From CAMLIZ01 sp036231905 (lineage in GTDB: Bacteria; Pseudomonadota; Gammaproteobacteria; Burkholderiales; Burkholderiaceae_C): a stretch of 64,000 nucleotides of DNA. The notes under the pieces were generated by a model. That model made no database searches, had not been told where the DNA came from, and worked only from the letters and a program-made list of their open reading frames with translations. Every line of letters starts with the position of its first letter. Positions within the stretch are counted from its first letter, which is position 1. The DNA is taken from positions 248,001 through 312,000 of the forward strand of contig NZ_JAZARE010000008.1 of assembly GCF_036231905.1 (NCBI RefSeq). Reading direction: 5' to 3'. Below are positions 27,297-36,453 of the stretch, one piece after another. Both the position numbers and the translations under genes were made by a program.

Positions 27297-28454
27297 TCAG
27301 GCGGCCGGCGTCGGTGTGGCACGCGGGGCGTGTTCCACCGTGTTGCTGTTCACCATGTCGCCGCGCGCCGGGTCGGCCGGCACGTCAGCCGGGCAGGCGT
27401 TGCCGCCGCGGATAACGAGGAAGTTCTGGTGTGTCAGGGGACCATGCACCTGGGTGTAGTCCAGCGGATGCTCCTCGTTGCTCACATGATGGTTGCCGTC
27501 GTGGTCGGCTGAATAGCGGCACACGCGGTAGGCGGCGGCATCCGCACCCACAGTCCAACCGATGGGCAGCACGTCGAGCCGGCCCGACCAGCCAGGGCTG
27601 CCGGCGCTCACGGTCACCAGGCAGTGGTAGGCGACGACGCTGCGCGTGGTGGCGCCGGCGGCGTCGTCCACGCAGGTGGCGGATGTGGGTGTTCCGTCGG
27701 CGTGGCGCAGCGTGAGCTGCATGTCGAGGTTGAGCGCCGCGCTGCCGGGTCGCTCGGCGTCCGCTGCGCTCGCGGTGGCGCCGGTCGCAAAACGCACGGC
27801 GCCGCTCAACAGGAGCGCGTGAGTGGTGCTGCACTGGGTGAGGGTGGCGGCCGAAACGGTGGTGCCTGGCGGCACGGCGCAGATGTCGGTCACCTGCCCG
27901 CTCTGGTTGTTGAAGACCCAAACAAAGCCCGCGGCACCCGGTGGTGTGAAGGCGCTGCGGCCGTCACCCAGGTCAGTGGCCTGCAGCGGAATGGCGGCCG
28001 AGCGCCCCAGCGGGGCGGTGTAGGCGCTGGCGGCAGCGGGTGTGAAAAGCCGGCCCGACAACACCGGGTCGATGGCGGCGATGACGCTGTCCAGCCCCAG
28101 GCTTGCGGACTCTCCTCGCCGGTCGGTCCAGCGTACGCGCACCGACGCGGCCACGTAGGCGGCGTCGGGCTGCGGTGCCACGGTTCTTTCGATCACGAAG
28201 CGGGTGTTCGACTGCTGTGTGGCCGATGTGGTGTCGGTCGCGCCGGCCAGCTCGGCCGGTGCCAGCGCGCGCAGGCGTTCCATCTCGCCTTGCGCGAGCC
28301 GCACCGCCTCGGCGCGCTGGCGCACGGTGTCGCCGCTCTGGCGAAGCGCCGTCTGGGTGCCCACCATGGCGAGCAGCCCGACCGAGCTGATGGCAAACGC
28401 CACCAGCGCCTCCACCAGCGACATGCCGCGCTGGGCCGACCGTGCGGTTCTCAT
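27297..28454 (-). CDS. pilV: PilV-like type IV pilus minor pilin
   Basis: This 385-residue prepilin has the type III signal motif QRGMSLVEALVAFAISSVGLLAMVG, cut before Met or Ser with Glu at position five of the mature form, and a hydrophobic helix. The globular part is much larger than that of Pseudomonas PilV (about 185 residues) and is rich in Thr, Ala and Asp with several cysteines. A C-terminal region contains YRVCRYSADHDGNHHVSNEEHP. The ATG overlaps the stop of the pilX-like gene (ATGA). Minor pilins prime pilus assembly at the inner membrane. Confidence 0.82.
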   Translation of the reverse strand: MRTARSAQRGMSLVEALVAFAISSVGLLAMVGTQTALRQSGDTVRQRAEAVRLAQGEMERLRALAPAELAGATDTTSATQQSNTRFVIERTVAPQPDAAYVAASVRVRWTDRRGESASLGLDSVIAAIDPVLSGRLFTPAAASAYTAPLGRSAAIPLQATDLGDGRSAFTPPGAAGFVWVFNNQSGQVTDICAVPPGTTVSAATLTQCSTTHALLLSGAVRFATGATASAADAERPGSAALNLDMQLTLRHADGTPTSATCVDDAAGATTRSVVAYHCLVTVSAGSPGWSGRLDVLPIGWTVGADAAAYRVCRYSADHDGNHHVSNEEHPLDYTQVHGPLTHQNFLVIRGGNACPADVPADPARGDMVNSNTVEHAPRATPTPAA

Positions 28455-29728
28455 GAAGCGTCCTTCCAGCTGCCCGGCACCTTGACGAAGCTGCCGGTGA
28501 GGCGGTTGAGCGTGTGCAGCACCGCCGCGTCGTACATCAGGTCCGGTGTGCCGGACAGCTGCGCATCGCCGGCCACCATGGCGGCGCCGCGCAGCCAGGC
28601 GCTGCCACTGGCGCCGTGGTCCCATTGCAGCGAGCGGGCCAGCATGAAGCCGGTGATGCGCACGCCGGCGCTCAGGCTGAGGCGACCATCGACCACCAGC
28701 ACGACCGGCGCGGCGGTGGTCCCCAGTTCGACGTCGGCGAGCGTGGCATCGCCGACGATCCACAACTGTCGAATGCCGGACCGCACTGCCGCTTGCACCG
28801 CGGCCGTGCAATCGCCGGCGCACTGGAGCGTGCGCACGCTCGGCAGCTGCCCATAGCTGTCCTTCGGCACGCCCAGGTGCGACAGCATCAGGCGTTCGAA
28901 AGACCGGGCGGCCAGGGCCGAGTCGTTGGCGAGCACGGCCGACATGGCACCCGGCGGCCCGGCCACCCGCGCGCCCTCCGCTTGCACGCTGGCGCCTGCG
29001 TGCACGGCCAGGCCGCTGCCGCGAGCATCGGTGTTGTACAGGCCCACCGCGGCGGTGCCGGTGCGGATGCTTCCGCTGGCGGTCAAGGTGGCGGCCGGCG
29101 GCGTCGCGAGCGCGGGCAGCAAGGCCGCCTGCACCTGGGCCACGGCGAGGGCCACATCGGTGGCAGCGCTCGGTTCACAGGCCATGGATGCGCCCGCCCG
29201 GGCGCAGCCTTGCGCGGTGATCTGCACCAGGCTGGGCGCCGATGCCGCGCCTGCGGGCGGCGCAACGCCCTGGAAGTGCAACTGGAACGCGGGTGTCGCG
29301 TGCGTGCCGGGCTGCACGCCGGGGCGGCGGCTGCCAGCGCTGGGGCAGGTGCATTGCCACTGGCCGGCCGGGTCTCGCACACAGGCCGGCGCACCGGTCT
29401 GTGTGGCGTCCGCATGCTCGTCGAAGCGGCCGCTGTCGCGGTCGGCCACCCGCAGCACCCGTTCCAGGAAGGAGAGGCTGCCACTCGCCTCGGTGGCGCT
29501 GCACTGCTCGTCCACATGGCCCGCGTTCAGTTGCGCCAGGCCCCACTCGAGGCCGGCCTCCGCGGCTTCCAGTGCCTGCGTGGCGCGCAGCTGGTTGGCG
29601 GCATTCTTCTGCTCGACCACCAGCGAGCGGCTGGCGTAGGCGGCCGTGAGCATCATCGTGAACAGCAGCAGCATCACGACGACCAACGAGGCAGCGCCTT
29701 GCTGGCGCGCAGGGCATAGGCGGGCCAT
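28451..29728 (-). CDS. pilX: PilX-like pilus assembly protein
   Basis: This 425-residue protein has an N-terminal PilX pattern: QQGAASLVVVMLLLFTMMLTAAYASRSLVVEQKNAANQLRATQALEAAEAGLEWGLAQLN. This is a membrane helix followed by the AxEAAEAGLEW helix typical of PilX. The remaining 350 residues are unusually long for PilX and include cysteines, a TGFMLARSLQWD strand pattern and Ala/Gly-rich repeats that could form beta-structure. It lies between pilW and pilV and is coupled to pilV. Confidence 0.78.
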   Translation of the reverse strand: MARLCPARQQGAASLVVVMLLLFTMMLTAAYASRSLVVEQKNAANQLRATQALEAAEAGLEWGLAQLNAGHVDEQCSATEASGSLSFLERVLRVADRDSGRFDEHADATQTGAPACVRDPAGQWQCTCPSAGSRRPGVQPGTHATPAFQLHFQGVAPPAGAASAPSLVQITAQGCARAGASMACEPSAATDVALAVAQVQAALLPALATPPAATLTASGSIRTGTAAVGLYNTDARGSGLAVHAGASVQAEGARVAGPPGAMSAVLANDSALAARSFERLMLSHLGVPKDSYGQLPSVRTLQCAGDCTAAVQAAVRSGIRQLWIVGDATLADVELGTTAAPVVLVVDGRLSLSAGVRITGFMLARSLQWDHGASGSAWLRGAAMVAGDAQLSGTPDLMYDAAVLHTLNRLTGSFVKVPGSWKDAS

Positions 29729-29732
29729 GGCC

Positions 29733-30398
29733 TCAGGCTCCGCAGCTGCCGACCACGCGGTCGTTGCGCAGGCGCACGGTCGTGTTCAGCGACCGCGTCA
29801 CGCGCGCATCGCTGGCGGCCGTACCGTTGATCTGCAGCTGCAGCTCGCGCACCTGCTGCACCGGCGGGCAAGTGGCCGGCGTGCCGGAGGGCGGGCAAGG
29901 CGCATCGCAGTACGCGGCCAGCGACAGCTCATGCGTGTTCATCGTGAGCCTGAAGCCGGTGACGGTCACGACCGCCGGGTCGGTGATCGCCTGCCAGCCG
30001 CCGTCGCCCATCAGGAGCTTCAGCGTGCCGCTGTCGAGCTTGACGCCGCTTTGCTCATTGCTGTCGAGCACGTCGTTGTCATGGCCCGGCGCGTCCTGCG
30101 AGTAGGCGTAGCTGGCGCTCTGGCCGGCTGCCGTGACGGCGGCGTACCGGTTGGTGGCCGAACCGGAGGACGCGAACTGCAGCGCGGCGTTCTGCCAGTA
30201 GCCCGCACGCCGGAGGTCGCGTGCGATCAGATCGGCTGCGGCGCGCAGGTCCTGCTCGACCTGCGCCTCCAGTGCCAGCTTGCGGTTGTCGTTGAGCTGG
30301 TTGCTCACGGCGAAAGAGGCGGTGGCCACGATGAAGAGCCCGACGGCGATGCCGACCATCAGCTCGACCAGCGACACGCCTTGCTGGTGGCGGCTCAC
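29733..30398 (-). CDS. pilW: PilW-like minor pilin
   Basis: This 221-residue prepilin has the cleavage motif QQGVSLVELMVGIAVGLFIVATASF, a Gly-Val cut with Glu five. PilW hallmarks follow: DNRKLALEAQVEQDLRAAADLIARDLRRAGYW, the RDLRRAGY motif being diagnostic. The start is a GTG in a GTGA overlap with the pilE-like stop. The C-terminal CPPVQQVRELQLQINGTA and a final cysteine suggest a disulfide. Confidence 0.86.
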   Translation of the reverse strand: MSRHQQGVSLVELMVGIAVGLFIVATASFAVSNQLNDNRKLALEAQVEQDLRAAADLIARDLRRAGYWQNAALQFASSGSATNRYAAVTAAGQSASYAYSQDAPGHDNDVLDSNEQSGVKLDSGTLKLLMGDGGWQAITDPAVVTVTGFRLTMNTHELSLAAYCDAPCPPSGTPATCPPVQQVRELQLQINGTAASDARVTRSLNTTVRLRNDRVVGSCGA

Positions 30399-30847
30399 AG
30401 GTTCCAGCACCGGCTGGTGCCCGAGGTGGACTCGACCTTCGCCGCGTCGATCGAGCTGTAGACCACGCGGCCGCCCGCCTGCGTCAGCTTGAGCACCTGG
30501 CAGCTGCGGTCGCCGCTCTGGCCGGCGGCCACGGTGGCAGTGGCGACATACCCTTCGGCATCCGCCTCGGTGATGGCCAGCGTGTACAGGCCGGTCGGCG
30601 TGGTGGCCGGCAGGCCCAGCGAGCGCAGGTCGGCGCCATAGTCCAGATGGTCGGCACGCCAGCGTTCCTGCGCCAGCTGCAGCTGCATCAGCGCGGCCAC
30701 GGCCTCGGCACGCCGACCGCGCCGCAGGGCGTCGGCAAACGAAGGCAGTGCCACGCTGGCAAGCACGCCGGCGATCGTGACGACGATGAGGAGCTCGACC
30801 AGGGTGAAGCCGCGGACCGCGCGGCGGGCGGGCAAGGTGTGTGTCAT
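30395..30847 (-). CDS. pilE: PilE-like type IV pilin
   Basis: This 150-residue prepilin has motif RGFTLVELLIVVTIAGVLASVALPSFADALRRGRRAEAVAAL. Cleavage falls after Gly, giving N-methyl-Phe with Glu five. The C-terminal part carries two cysteines (RSCQVLKL and SRCWNL) in the place of the PilE disulfide loop. Small size and position between fimT and pilW mark it as a minor, PilE/PilA-like pilin of the assembly complex rather than the main fibre subunit. Confidence 0.85.
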   Translation of the reverse strand: MTHTLPARRAVRGFTLVELLIVVTIAGVLASVALPSFADALRRGRRAEAVAALMQLQLAQERWRADHLDYGADLRSLGLPATTPTGLYTLAITEADAEGYVATATVAAGQSGDRSCQVLKLTQAGGRVVYSSIDAAKVESTSGTSRCWNL

Positions 30848-30858
30848 CGCGGCACCCT

Positions 30859-31386
30859 TCAGCAGGCCTTGTAGCCCGGCACCTTGGCGCCCGGCGAGCA
30901 GGCGCGCACCCGGCCCATGACATTCAGCACCTGGTGCACGGCCTCACCGGCGGTGTTGACCAGCTTCAGCGTGGCGGTGGGGGTGACGGTGCCGCGCGCC
31001 GGCTCGAAGGCCAGCGCCGCGCTGGTGGACTGCAGCTGCACACGGCCGGTGGGCTTGAACCCCACGGCCTTGAGCGCCTGGGCGCCGTCGTTGCAGGTGG
31101 ACTGGCCGCTGGCGTCGCAGCGGCAGTCGCCCTGGTGGCCGGTGTGGATGAGGTAGCAGCTGCCTTCGGCGCCTGCCTGCACGGCCAGCCACAGGCGCTC
31201 GCCCCGGCTGATGCTGGCCGAGCGGAGGTAGTGCAGGTCCGTGCGCAGTTCATCGGCGCTGCCGCGCAATGTCTGGCGGTCCATCAACGCGCGCATCGAC
31301 GGCACGGCCGCTGCGGCGACCACGGCGCAGATCACCACCACCACGCACGCTTCTATGAGCGTGACGCCTCCCTCGGCGTGTTGCAT
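30859..31386 (-). CDS. fimT: FimT/GspH-type minor pilin
   Basis: This 175-residue pseudopilin starts with EGGVTLIEACVVVVICAVVAAAAVPSMRALMDR. A GspH/FimT domain follows: LRGSADELRTDLHYLRSASISRGERLWLAVQAG, with a six-cysteine-rich segment near GSCYLIHTGHQGDCRCDASGQSTCN. The ATG at 31386 follows AGGGGG. It is first in the five-gene minor pilin set. A 150-base gap to nrdR contains G/C-rich hairpins and may hold its promoter. Confidence 0.83.
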   Translation of the reverse strand: MQHAEGGVTLIEACVVVVICAVVAAAAVPSMRALMDRQTLRGSADELRTDLHYLRSASISRGERLWLAVQAGAEGSCYLIHTGHQGDCRCDASGQSTCNDGAQALKAVGFKPTGRVQLQSTSAALAFEPARGTVTPTATLKLVNTAGEAVHQVLNVMGRVRACSPGAKVPGYKAC

Positions 31387-31536
31387 GAGTTCCCCCTGAG
31401 TGCTTGTCGTTGAACGAGGCGCACTGTAGGGAAGCGTGATGGAGTTGGCATTCCCCCTTGGGGGCCGAATCCCCGCGAATGCGGCACCCACTGAAAGGGG
31501 TGAAGGGCTGCTCCCCCGAAGGAGGGAGGAGGGGGG

Positions 31537-31980
31537 TCAGATGTCCCGGATCAGCTGCCGGAACTCGTCCACGTCCTCGAAGGAACGGTAGACGGACGCA
31601 AAGCGCACGTAGGCCACCTTGTCCATGCGCTTGAGCTCACGCATCACGTGCTCGCCCAGGCGGGTGGAGGGCACCTCACGCGCGCCGCTGGTGAGCAGCT
31701 TGTCCTCGATGCGCTCCAGCGCCGCGTCGACCTGCTCCACGCTGACGGGCCGCTTGCGCAGCGCCAGCAGCATGGAGGCACGCAGCTTGGCACGGTCGAA
31801 GTCCACCCGCGCGCCGTCCTTCTTCACCACCGACGGCAGCGCGATCTCGGGCCGCTCGTAGGTGGTGAAGCGCTTGTCGCACTTCAGGCAGCGGCGGCGA
31901 CGCCGGATGACGTCGCCTTCATCGGATTCCCGGGTCTCGACGACCTGGGTTTCCTCATTGCTGCAGAAGGGGCAGCGCAT
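31537..31980 (-). CDS. nrdR: Transcriptional repressor NrdR
   Basis: This 147-residue repressor of ribonucleotide reductase genes has a zinc ribbon (MRCPFCSN and RCLKCDKRF) at residues 1-40. An ATP-cone domain follows (about 46-136), where ATP/dATP binding controls DNA affinity. It lies 12 bases after glyA, the usual proteobacterial pairing. Confidence 0.96.
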   Translation of the reverse strand: MRCPFCSNEETQVVETRESDEGDVIRRRRRCLKCDKRFTTYERPEIALPSVVKKDGARVDFDRAKLRASMLLALRKRPVSVEQVDAALERIEDKLLTSGAREVPSTRLGEHVMRELKRMDKVAYVRFASVYRSFEDVDEFRQLIRDI

Positions 31981-31992
31981 GCGGCGCCGGTC

Positions 31993-33243
31993 TTACTTGT
32001 AGACAGGGAAGTCGCGCGTCAGCGCGGCCACCTTGGCGCGCACGGCGGCCAGGTTCGCTTCGTCGTGCGGCTTGTCCAGCACGTCGGCGATCAGGTTCGC
32101 GGTCTGGCGAGCCTGTTCTTCCTTGAAACCGCGCGTCGTCATCGCGGGCGAACCCAGGCGGATGCCGCTGGTGATCATCGGCTTCTGCGGGTCGTTGGGG
32201 ATGCCGTTTTTGTTGCACGTCATGTGGGCCGCGCCGAGGATGGCCTCGGCCTCCTTGCCGGTCAGGCCCTTGGGCCGCAGGTCGACCAGCATCACATGGC
32301 TTTCGGTGCGCCCGGACACGATGCGCAGGCCGCGCTCGGTGAGCGTGTCGGCCAGCACGGCGGCGTTCTTCACCACCTGCTGCTGGTAGGCCTTGAACTC
32401 GGGCGACAGCGCTTCCTTGAAGGCGATGGCCTTGCCGGCGATCACATGCATCAGCGGGCCGCCCTGGATGCCGGGGAAGATGGCGCTGTTGATCTTCTTG
32501 GCGATGGCCTCGTCGTTCATCAGGATGATGCCGCCGCGCGGGCCGCGCAGGCTCTTGTGGGTGGTGGAGGTGACCACGTCGGCGTGCGGCACCGGGTTGG
32601 GGTACACGCCCGCGGCGATCAGGCCGGCGTAGTGCGCCATGTCCACCATGAAGAACGCGCCGATGTCCTTGGCGACCTTGGCAAAACGCTCGAAGTCGAT
32701 GCGCAGGCTGTAGGCCGAGGCGCCGGCGATGATGAGCTTGGGCTTGTGCTCGTGCGCCAGGCGTTCCATGGCGTCGTAGTCGATGGCTTCGTTGGCGTCC
32801 AGGCCGTAGCTCACCACCTTGAACCACTTCCCGCTCATGTTGAGCGACATGCCGTGCGTGAGGTGGCCGCCTTCGGCCAGGCTCATGCCCATGATGGTGT
32901 CGCCGGGCTGCAGCAGCCCGAAGAACACCGCCTGGTTGGCCTGTGAGCCGGAATTGGCCTGCACGTTGGCGTACTGCGCGCCGAAGAGCTGCTTCAAGCG
33001 GTCGATCGCGAGCTGCTCGACGATGTCGACGTTCTCGCAGCCACCGTAGTAGCGCTTGGCCGGATAGCCCTCGGCGTACTTGTTGGTGAGCTGCGAGCCC
33101 TGGGCTTGCATCACGGCCGGCGAGGTGTAGTTCTCGCTGGCGATGAGCTCGATGTGCTCTTCCTGGCGGCGGTTCTCGGCCTGGATCGCGGCCCAGATTT
33201 CCGGGTCGACGGAAGCAACGGTGGATTGGGAACGGTCGAACAT
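31993..33243 (-). CDS. glyA: Serine hydroxymethyltransferase
   Basis: This 416-residue PLP enzyme converts serine and tetrahydrofolate to glycine and methylene-tetrahydrofolate. Blocks visible are ENYTSPAVMQAQGSQLTNKYAEGYP, NVQANSGSQANQAVF, the PLP lysine in STTHKSLRGPRGG, and FPGIQGGPLMHVIAGKAIAF. Length is standard. The 245-base leader up to the transglycosylase stop is GC-rich. I saw no recognisable glycine or folate riboswitch in it. Confidence 0.96.
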   Translation of the reverse strand: MFDRSQSTVASVDPEIWAAIQAENRRQEEHIELIASENYTSPAVMQAQGSQLTNKYAEGYPAKRYYGGCENVDIVEQLAIDRLKQLFGAQYANVQANSGSQANQAVFFGLLQPGDTIMGMSLAEGGHLTHGMSLNMSGKWFKVVSYGLDANEAIDYDAMERLAHEHKPKLIIAGASAYSLRIDFERFAKVAKDIGAFFMVDMAHYAGLIAAGVYPNPVPHADVVTSTTHKSLRGPRGGIILMNDEAIAKKINSAIFPGIQGGPLMHVIAGKAIAFKEALSPEFKAYQQQVVKNAAVLADTLTERGLRIVSGRTESHVMLVDLRPKGLTGKEAEAILGAAHMTCNKNGIPNDPQKPMITSGIRLGSPAMTTRGFKEEQARQTANLIADVLDKPHDEANLAAVRAKVAALTRDFPVYK

Positions 33244-33488
33244 GGCAGTCCTCTCAAACTGCGCCCAAGACGCCTGGAAGCGGCTCGCCGGCGCATACGG
33301 TGAAGGGCCATCGCCCGCCAGCGTGAAGCGGCGGACCGAGGGCTGCCCAGGCGAACGGCGGGCAACGGCGCCTTGGCGGCAGCCGTCCGCGCTCCACGGT
33401 GCTTATGTCACCTCGGGTTCGCGTTGGAACCCTATCGCCAGTCGCGCGGCCTGCCAGTTTAGCGGAAGGCGCGGCGTTCGCCGGGTGG

Positions 33489-34385
33489 TCAGTGCAGCAG
33501 CGCCAGCCGCTGCGCGGTGGACGCGCTGGCTTCCTTGGGCGCGGCGGCGGGCAGCGGCTCGGCCTCGGGCGCCGGGCGTGCGGTGGTGGGAATCGGGGCG
33601 GCCGGCATAGGCGCGGTCGGCGACACGCGCTGGCCACTGGCCACGCGCTTCAGGTTGCTCTGTTCGGCCAGCACCTTGAAGACATAACCGCCGTCGTCTT
33701 CCAGGTTGGCAGCGCCCACGTAGAAGCGCAGGCCGGCTTCCAGGCCACCGGCGCGCTGGATGCATTCCTTCAGCACCTGCACGCCCACTCGCAGGTTGGT
33801 GACCGGGTCGAAGGCGGCATGGCGGCCGCCGAAGCCTTCGTACTTGGCATCGTGCACGGTGGTCATCACCTGCATCAGGCCCTGGGCGCCCACCGAGCTC
33901 TGCGCAAACGGGTTGAAGCTGCTCTCCACCGCCATGATGGCGAGGATGAGCGTCGGGTCCAGGCTGGCGCGCTGGCCCACGCTCCAGGCCTCCTGCACCA
34001 GGCGGCTGATCGGCTCGGGCGCGACGCGGTAGCGGTGCGAGATCCAGGTGGCCACCGCCGCCTGCTGCCGGGTGAGCTCACGCGGATCGGCCGCCGTGGC
34101 GCGCGACACCGCCTGGGGCTCGGTCAGGCTGACCAGCAGGTTGCCTTCGCGTTCGGCTTTGGCTTCCTGGCGGGCGTGCAGCCAGTGGTAGGCGTACTGC
34201 TCGGCGGAGGCCCGCACGTCGGCGCGGCCGCCGGCGAACACCAGCACCGCCACCACCGCCAGGCCCACCAGGGCGAGGGTGTTGTGGCTCACCTCCAGCA
34301 GGCCTTGTCCCACATCGCGCAGGAACACCGCGGCGGAACGTCCACATGCCTGGGGCAGCGAACGGATCAAACCTAGCGCTGTCAT
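33489..34385 (-). CDS. Membrane-anchored lytic transglycosylase (SLT domain)
   Basis: This 298-residue protein has one N-terminal membrane anchor (TLALVGLAVVAVLVFAGG, about residues 37-54), a linker, and a soluble lytic transglycosylase domain (about 140-260). The catalytic Glu lies in MAVESSFNPFAQSSVGAQGLMQV, then FDPVTNLRVGVQVLKECIQRAGGLEAGLRFYVGAAN. A Pro/Ala-rich tail follows. It cleaves peptidoglycan to 1,6-anhydro products in the periplasm. The ATG at 34385 follows AGGAG. The gene is transcribed away from ubiD. Confidence 0.88.
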   Translation of the reverse strand: MTALGLIRSLPQACGRSAAVFLRDVGQGLLEVSHNTLALVGLAVVAVLVFAGGRADVRASAEQYAYHWLHARQEAKAEREGNLLVSLTEPQAVSRATAADPRELTRQQAAVATWISHRYRVAPEPISRLVQEAWSVGQRASLDPTLILAIMAVESSFNPFAQSSVGAQGLMQVMTTVHDAKYEGFGGRHAAFDPVTNLRVGVQVLKECIQRAGGLEAGLRFYVGAANLEDDGGYVFKVLAEQSNLKRVASGQRVSPTAPMPAAPIPTTARPAPEAEPLPAAAPKEASASTAQRLALLH

Positions 34386-34572
34386 GTCACTCCTTTCGTC
34401 GTCGCCATCCGACGCAGACCAGCGGCTCATCGAGCCGGGCATCGCCTACAGCGACGTTGATAATCGGCCGGAGCCTCCAGAACACCGGCAAGAACACACG
34501 GTGTGGGGCGGCGGCCTCGTTGGCAGCGTGGCGCCCTGATCCATCCCTTGGTGGGCGGGGCGCGGGTTAACC

Positions 34573-34586
34573 CTGATCTGGATCAG
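34573..34586. promoter_or_regulatory. Candidate FNR/Anr-type box upstream of ubiD
   Basis: CTGAT-CTGG-ATCAG is a perfect 5+4+5 dyad that matches four of five bases in each half of the FNR/Anr consensus TTGAT-N4-ATCAA. It lies 74 bases before the ubiD ATG. An AT-rich stretch with a possible -10 (CATAAC, 34614-34619) follows at roughly the right distance for activation. Binding is not shown. Confidence 0.35.
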
Positions 34587-34659
34587 GAACGCCCGAATTC
34601 TAGGAAGCTGTTTCATAACCAGTCAAGGATATGCAAACGCGTTGTTATTTCTTTTGTGT

Positions 34660-36216
34660 ATGAAGTATCGCGACCTCCGTGAGTTCGTTCACCAGTTGGA
34701 GGCAGCTGGTGAGCTCAAACGCGTGCTACAGCCGGTATCTCCGCGCCTGGAGATGACCGCGCTGGCAGATCGGGTCCTCCAGGCAGGGGGACCAGCCTTG
34801 CTCTTCGAACAGCCCGCCGGTTACAAATTCCCGGTCCTGGCCAACCTTTTTGGCACCCCTGAACGAGTGGCCCGGGGCATGGGTGCGCAAGACCTGGGCG
34901 ATTTGCGAGACGTGGGTCAGCTCCTGGCCAACCTGAAAGAGCCCCAGCCACCACGCGGCCTGAAGGACGCCGGCAAGCTGTTACAGATGGCCAAGGCCTT
35001 GTGGGACATGAAGCCGGCGATCGTGCGGCAACCGCCGTGCCAGGAGGTCGTGCTCGAGGCCGGTGATGTCGACCTTGGCCGCTGGCCGGTGCAATGGTGC
35101 TGGCCGGGCGACGCCGGGCCGCTCATCACCTGGGGCCTGGTGATTACGCGCGGGCCGCAGTCGGTGCCGCAGCCGCGCCTGCGGCAGAACCTCGGTATCT
35201 ACCGCCAGCAGGTCATCGGCCGGCGGCAGGTCATCATGCGCTGGCTGGCGCACCGCGGCGGCGCGCTCGATTTCCGCGATTTCAGCCTGGCAAACCCGGG
35301 CCAACCGTTTCCGATCGCCGTGGCGCTGGGCGCCGATCCGGCCACCATCCTGGGCGCGGTGACCCCGGTGCCGGACACCTTGTCGGAGTACCAGTTCGCC
35401 GGGCTGCTGCGCGGCGGCCGCACCGAACTGGCCGCCAGCGGCGTGGGCGAAGGCGAACTGCGGCTGCAGGTGCCGGCCACCGCCGAGATCGTGCTGGAAG
35501 GCCACATCCCGCCGGCCGCGCCTGGATATGAAGGCGAAAGCGAACACGGCGTGCGCCTGAAGGAGAGCGGCGGCTACCTGCATGCCCTGGAGGGCCCCTT
35601 CGGCGACCACACCGGCTATTACAACGAGCAGGACTGGTTTCCGGTCTTCCAGATCGACCGCCTCACGCACCGCCGCGACCCGATCTACCACTCCACCTAC
35701 ACCGGCAAGCCGCCGGATGAGCCGGCGGTGCTCGGCGTGGCGCTCAACGAAGTGTTCGTGCCGCTGCTGCAGAAGCAGTTTCCGGAGATCGTGGACTTCT
35801 ACCTGCCGCCCGAAGGCTGCAGCTACCGCATGGCGGTGATCTCGATCCGCAAGAGCTACGCCGGCCACGCCAAGCGCCTGATGTTCGGCCTGTGGAGCTA
35901 CCTGCGCCAGTTCATGTACACCAAGTTCATCGTGATCACGGATGACGACGTGGACGTGCGGGATTGGAAGCAGGTGATCTGGGCGATCACCACCCGGATG
36001 GACCCAGTGCGCGACACCACCCTGGTGGAGAGCACGCCGATCGACTACCTGGACTTCGCTTCGCCGGTGAGCGGGCTGGGCGGCAAGATGGGCCTGGACG
36101 CCACCCACAAATGGCCCGGAGAGACGAGCCGGGAATGGGGCCGTGTGATCACGATGGACAAATCGGTGGAGCAGCGCGTCGCAGCGCTGTTCGATGCGCT
36201 GATGGGCCCGGCCTGA
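34660..36216 (+). CDS. ubiD: UbiD-family prenylated-FMN decarboxylase (3-octaprenyl-4-hydroxybenzoate decarboxylase)
   Basis: This 518-residue decarboxylase of ubiquinone synthesis removes the carboxyl group of 3-polyprenyl-4-hydroxybenzoate using prenylated FMN. The start KYRDLREFVHQLEAAGELKRV is typical of UbiD. Family blocks include MRWLAHRGGALDFRDF, the EGPFGDHTGYY segment, PIYHSTYTGKPPDEPAVLG and KFIVITDDDVDVRDW with the acidic cluster. The ATG at 34660 sits in an unusually AT-rich leader. The UbiX partner that supplies prFMN is not in the window. Confidence 0.95.
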   Translation: MKYRDLREFVHQLEAAGELKRVLQPVSPRLEMTALADRVLQAGGPALLFEQPAGYKFPVLANLFGTPERVARGMGAQDLGDLRDVGQLLANLKEPQPPRGLKDAGKLLQMAKALWDMKPAIVRQPPCQEVVLEAGDVDLGRWPVQWCWPGDAGPLITWGLVITRGPQSVPQPRLRQNLGIYRQQVIGRRQVIMRWLAHRGGALDFRDFSLANPGQPFPIAVALGADPATILGAVTPVPDTLSEYQFAGLLRGGRTELAASGVGEGELRLQVPATAEIVLEGHIPPAAPGYEGESEHGVRLKESGGYLHALEGPFGDHTGYYNEQDWFPVFQIDRLTHRRDPIYHSTYTGKPPDEPAVLGVALNEVFVPLLQKQFPEIVDFYLPPEGCSYRMAVISIRKSYAGHAKRLMFGLWSYLRQFMYTKFIVITDDDVDVRDWKQVIWAITTRMDPVRDTTLVESTPIDYLDFASPVSGLGGKMGLDATHKWPGETSREWGRVITMDKSVEQRVAALFDALMGPA

Positions 36217-36398
36217 CGCGGGGGGCCACCTCCCAATCGACCGGCGGCGCGCCATAGGCCCGCGGCCTTGATCTGGCGCCGCACATGCATTAACTTTGGC
36301 CTGCCTGCCAAGCAGGCACACCCCATGGGCGCAGTCTCTGCGCACCAGGAGCCCCGGACTCACTTCCTCTGGAGCTCCAATGGTCATTCGTGGCCCGC

Positions 36399-36434
36399 CC
36401 CCTCCATGCTGTCAAAGGTGTGGAGGGGTTTCGC
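36399..36434 (+). terminator. Terminator-like inverted repeat downstream of ubiD
   Basis: CCCCTCCA (36399-36406) pairs perfectly with TGGAGGGG (36421-36428) around a 14-base loop and is followed by TTTCGCTTTG. It lies about 180 bases after the ubiD stop and just beyond the end of the convergent ydcF-like gene. A long loop and weak T-tract make it only a candidate. Confidence 0.4.
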
Positions 36435-36453
36435 TTTGTGGAGTGACCCGGTT

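Noticed and set aside
31387..31536. Sigma-54 promoter in front of fimT
   Set aside because: A TGGCAT-like stretch occurs but on the wrong strand, and the GG/GC spacing does not fit.
33244..33488. Possible glycine or folate riboswitch upstream of glyA
   Set aside because: I could not find the conserved core of either aptamer. A GGCGCCG block alone is not enough.
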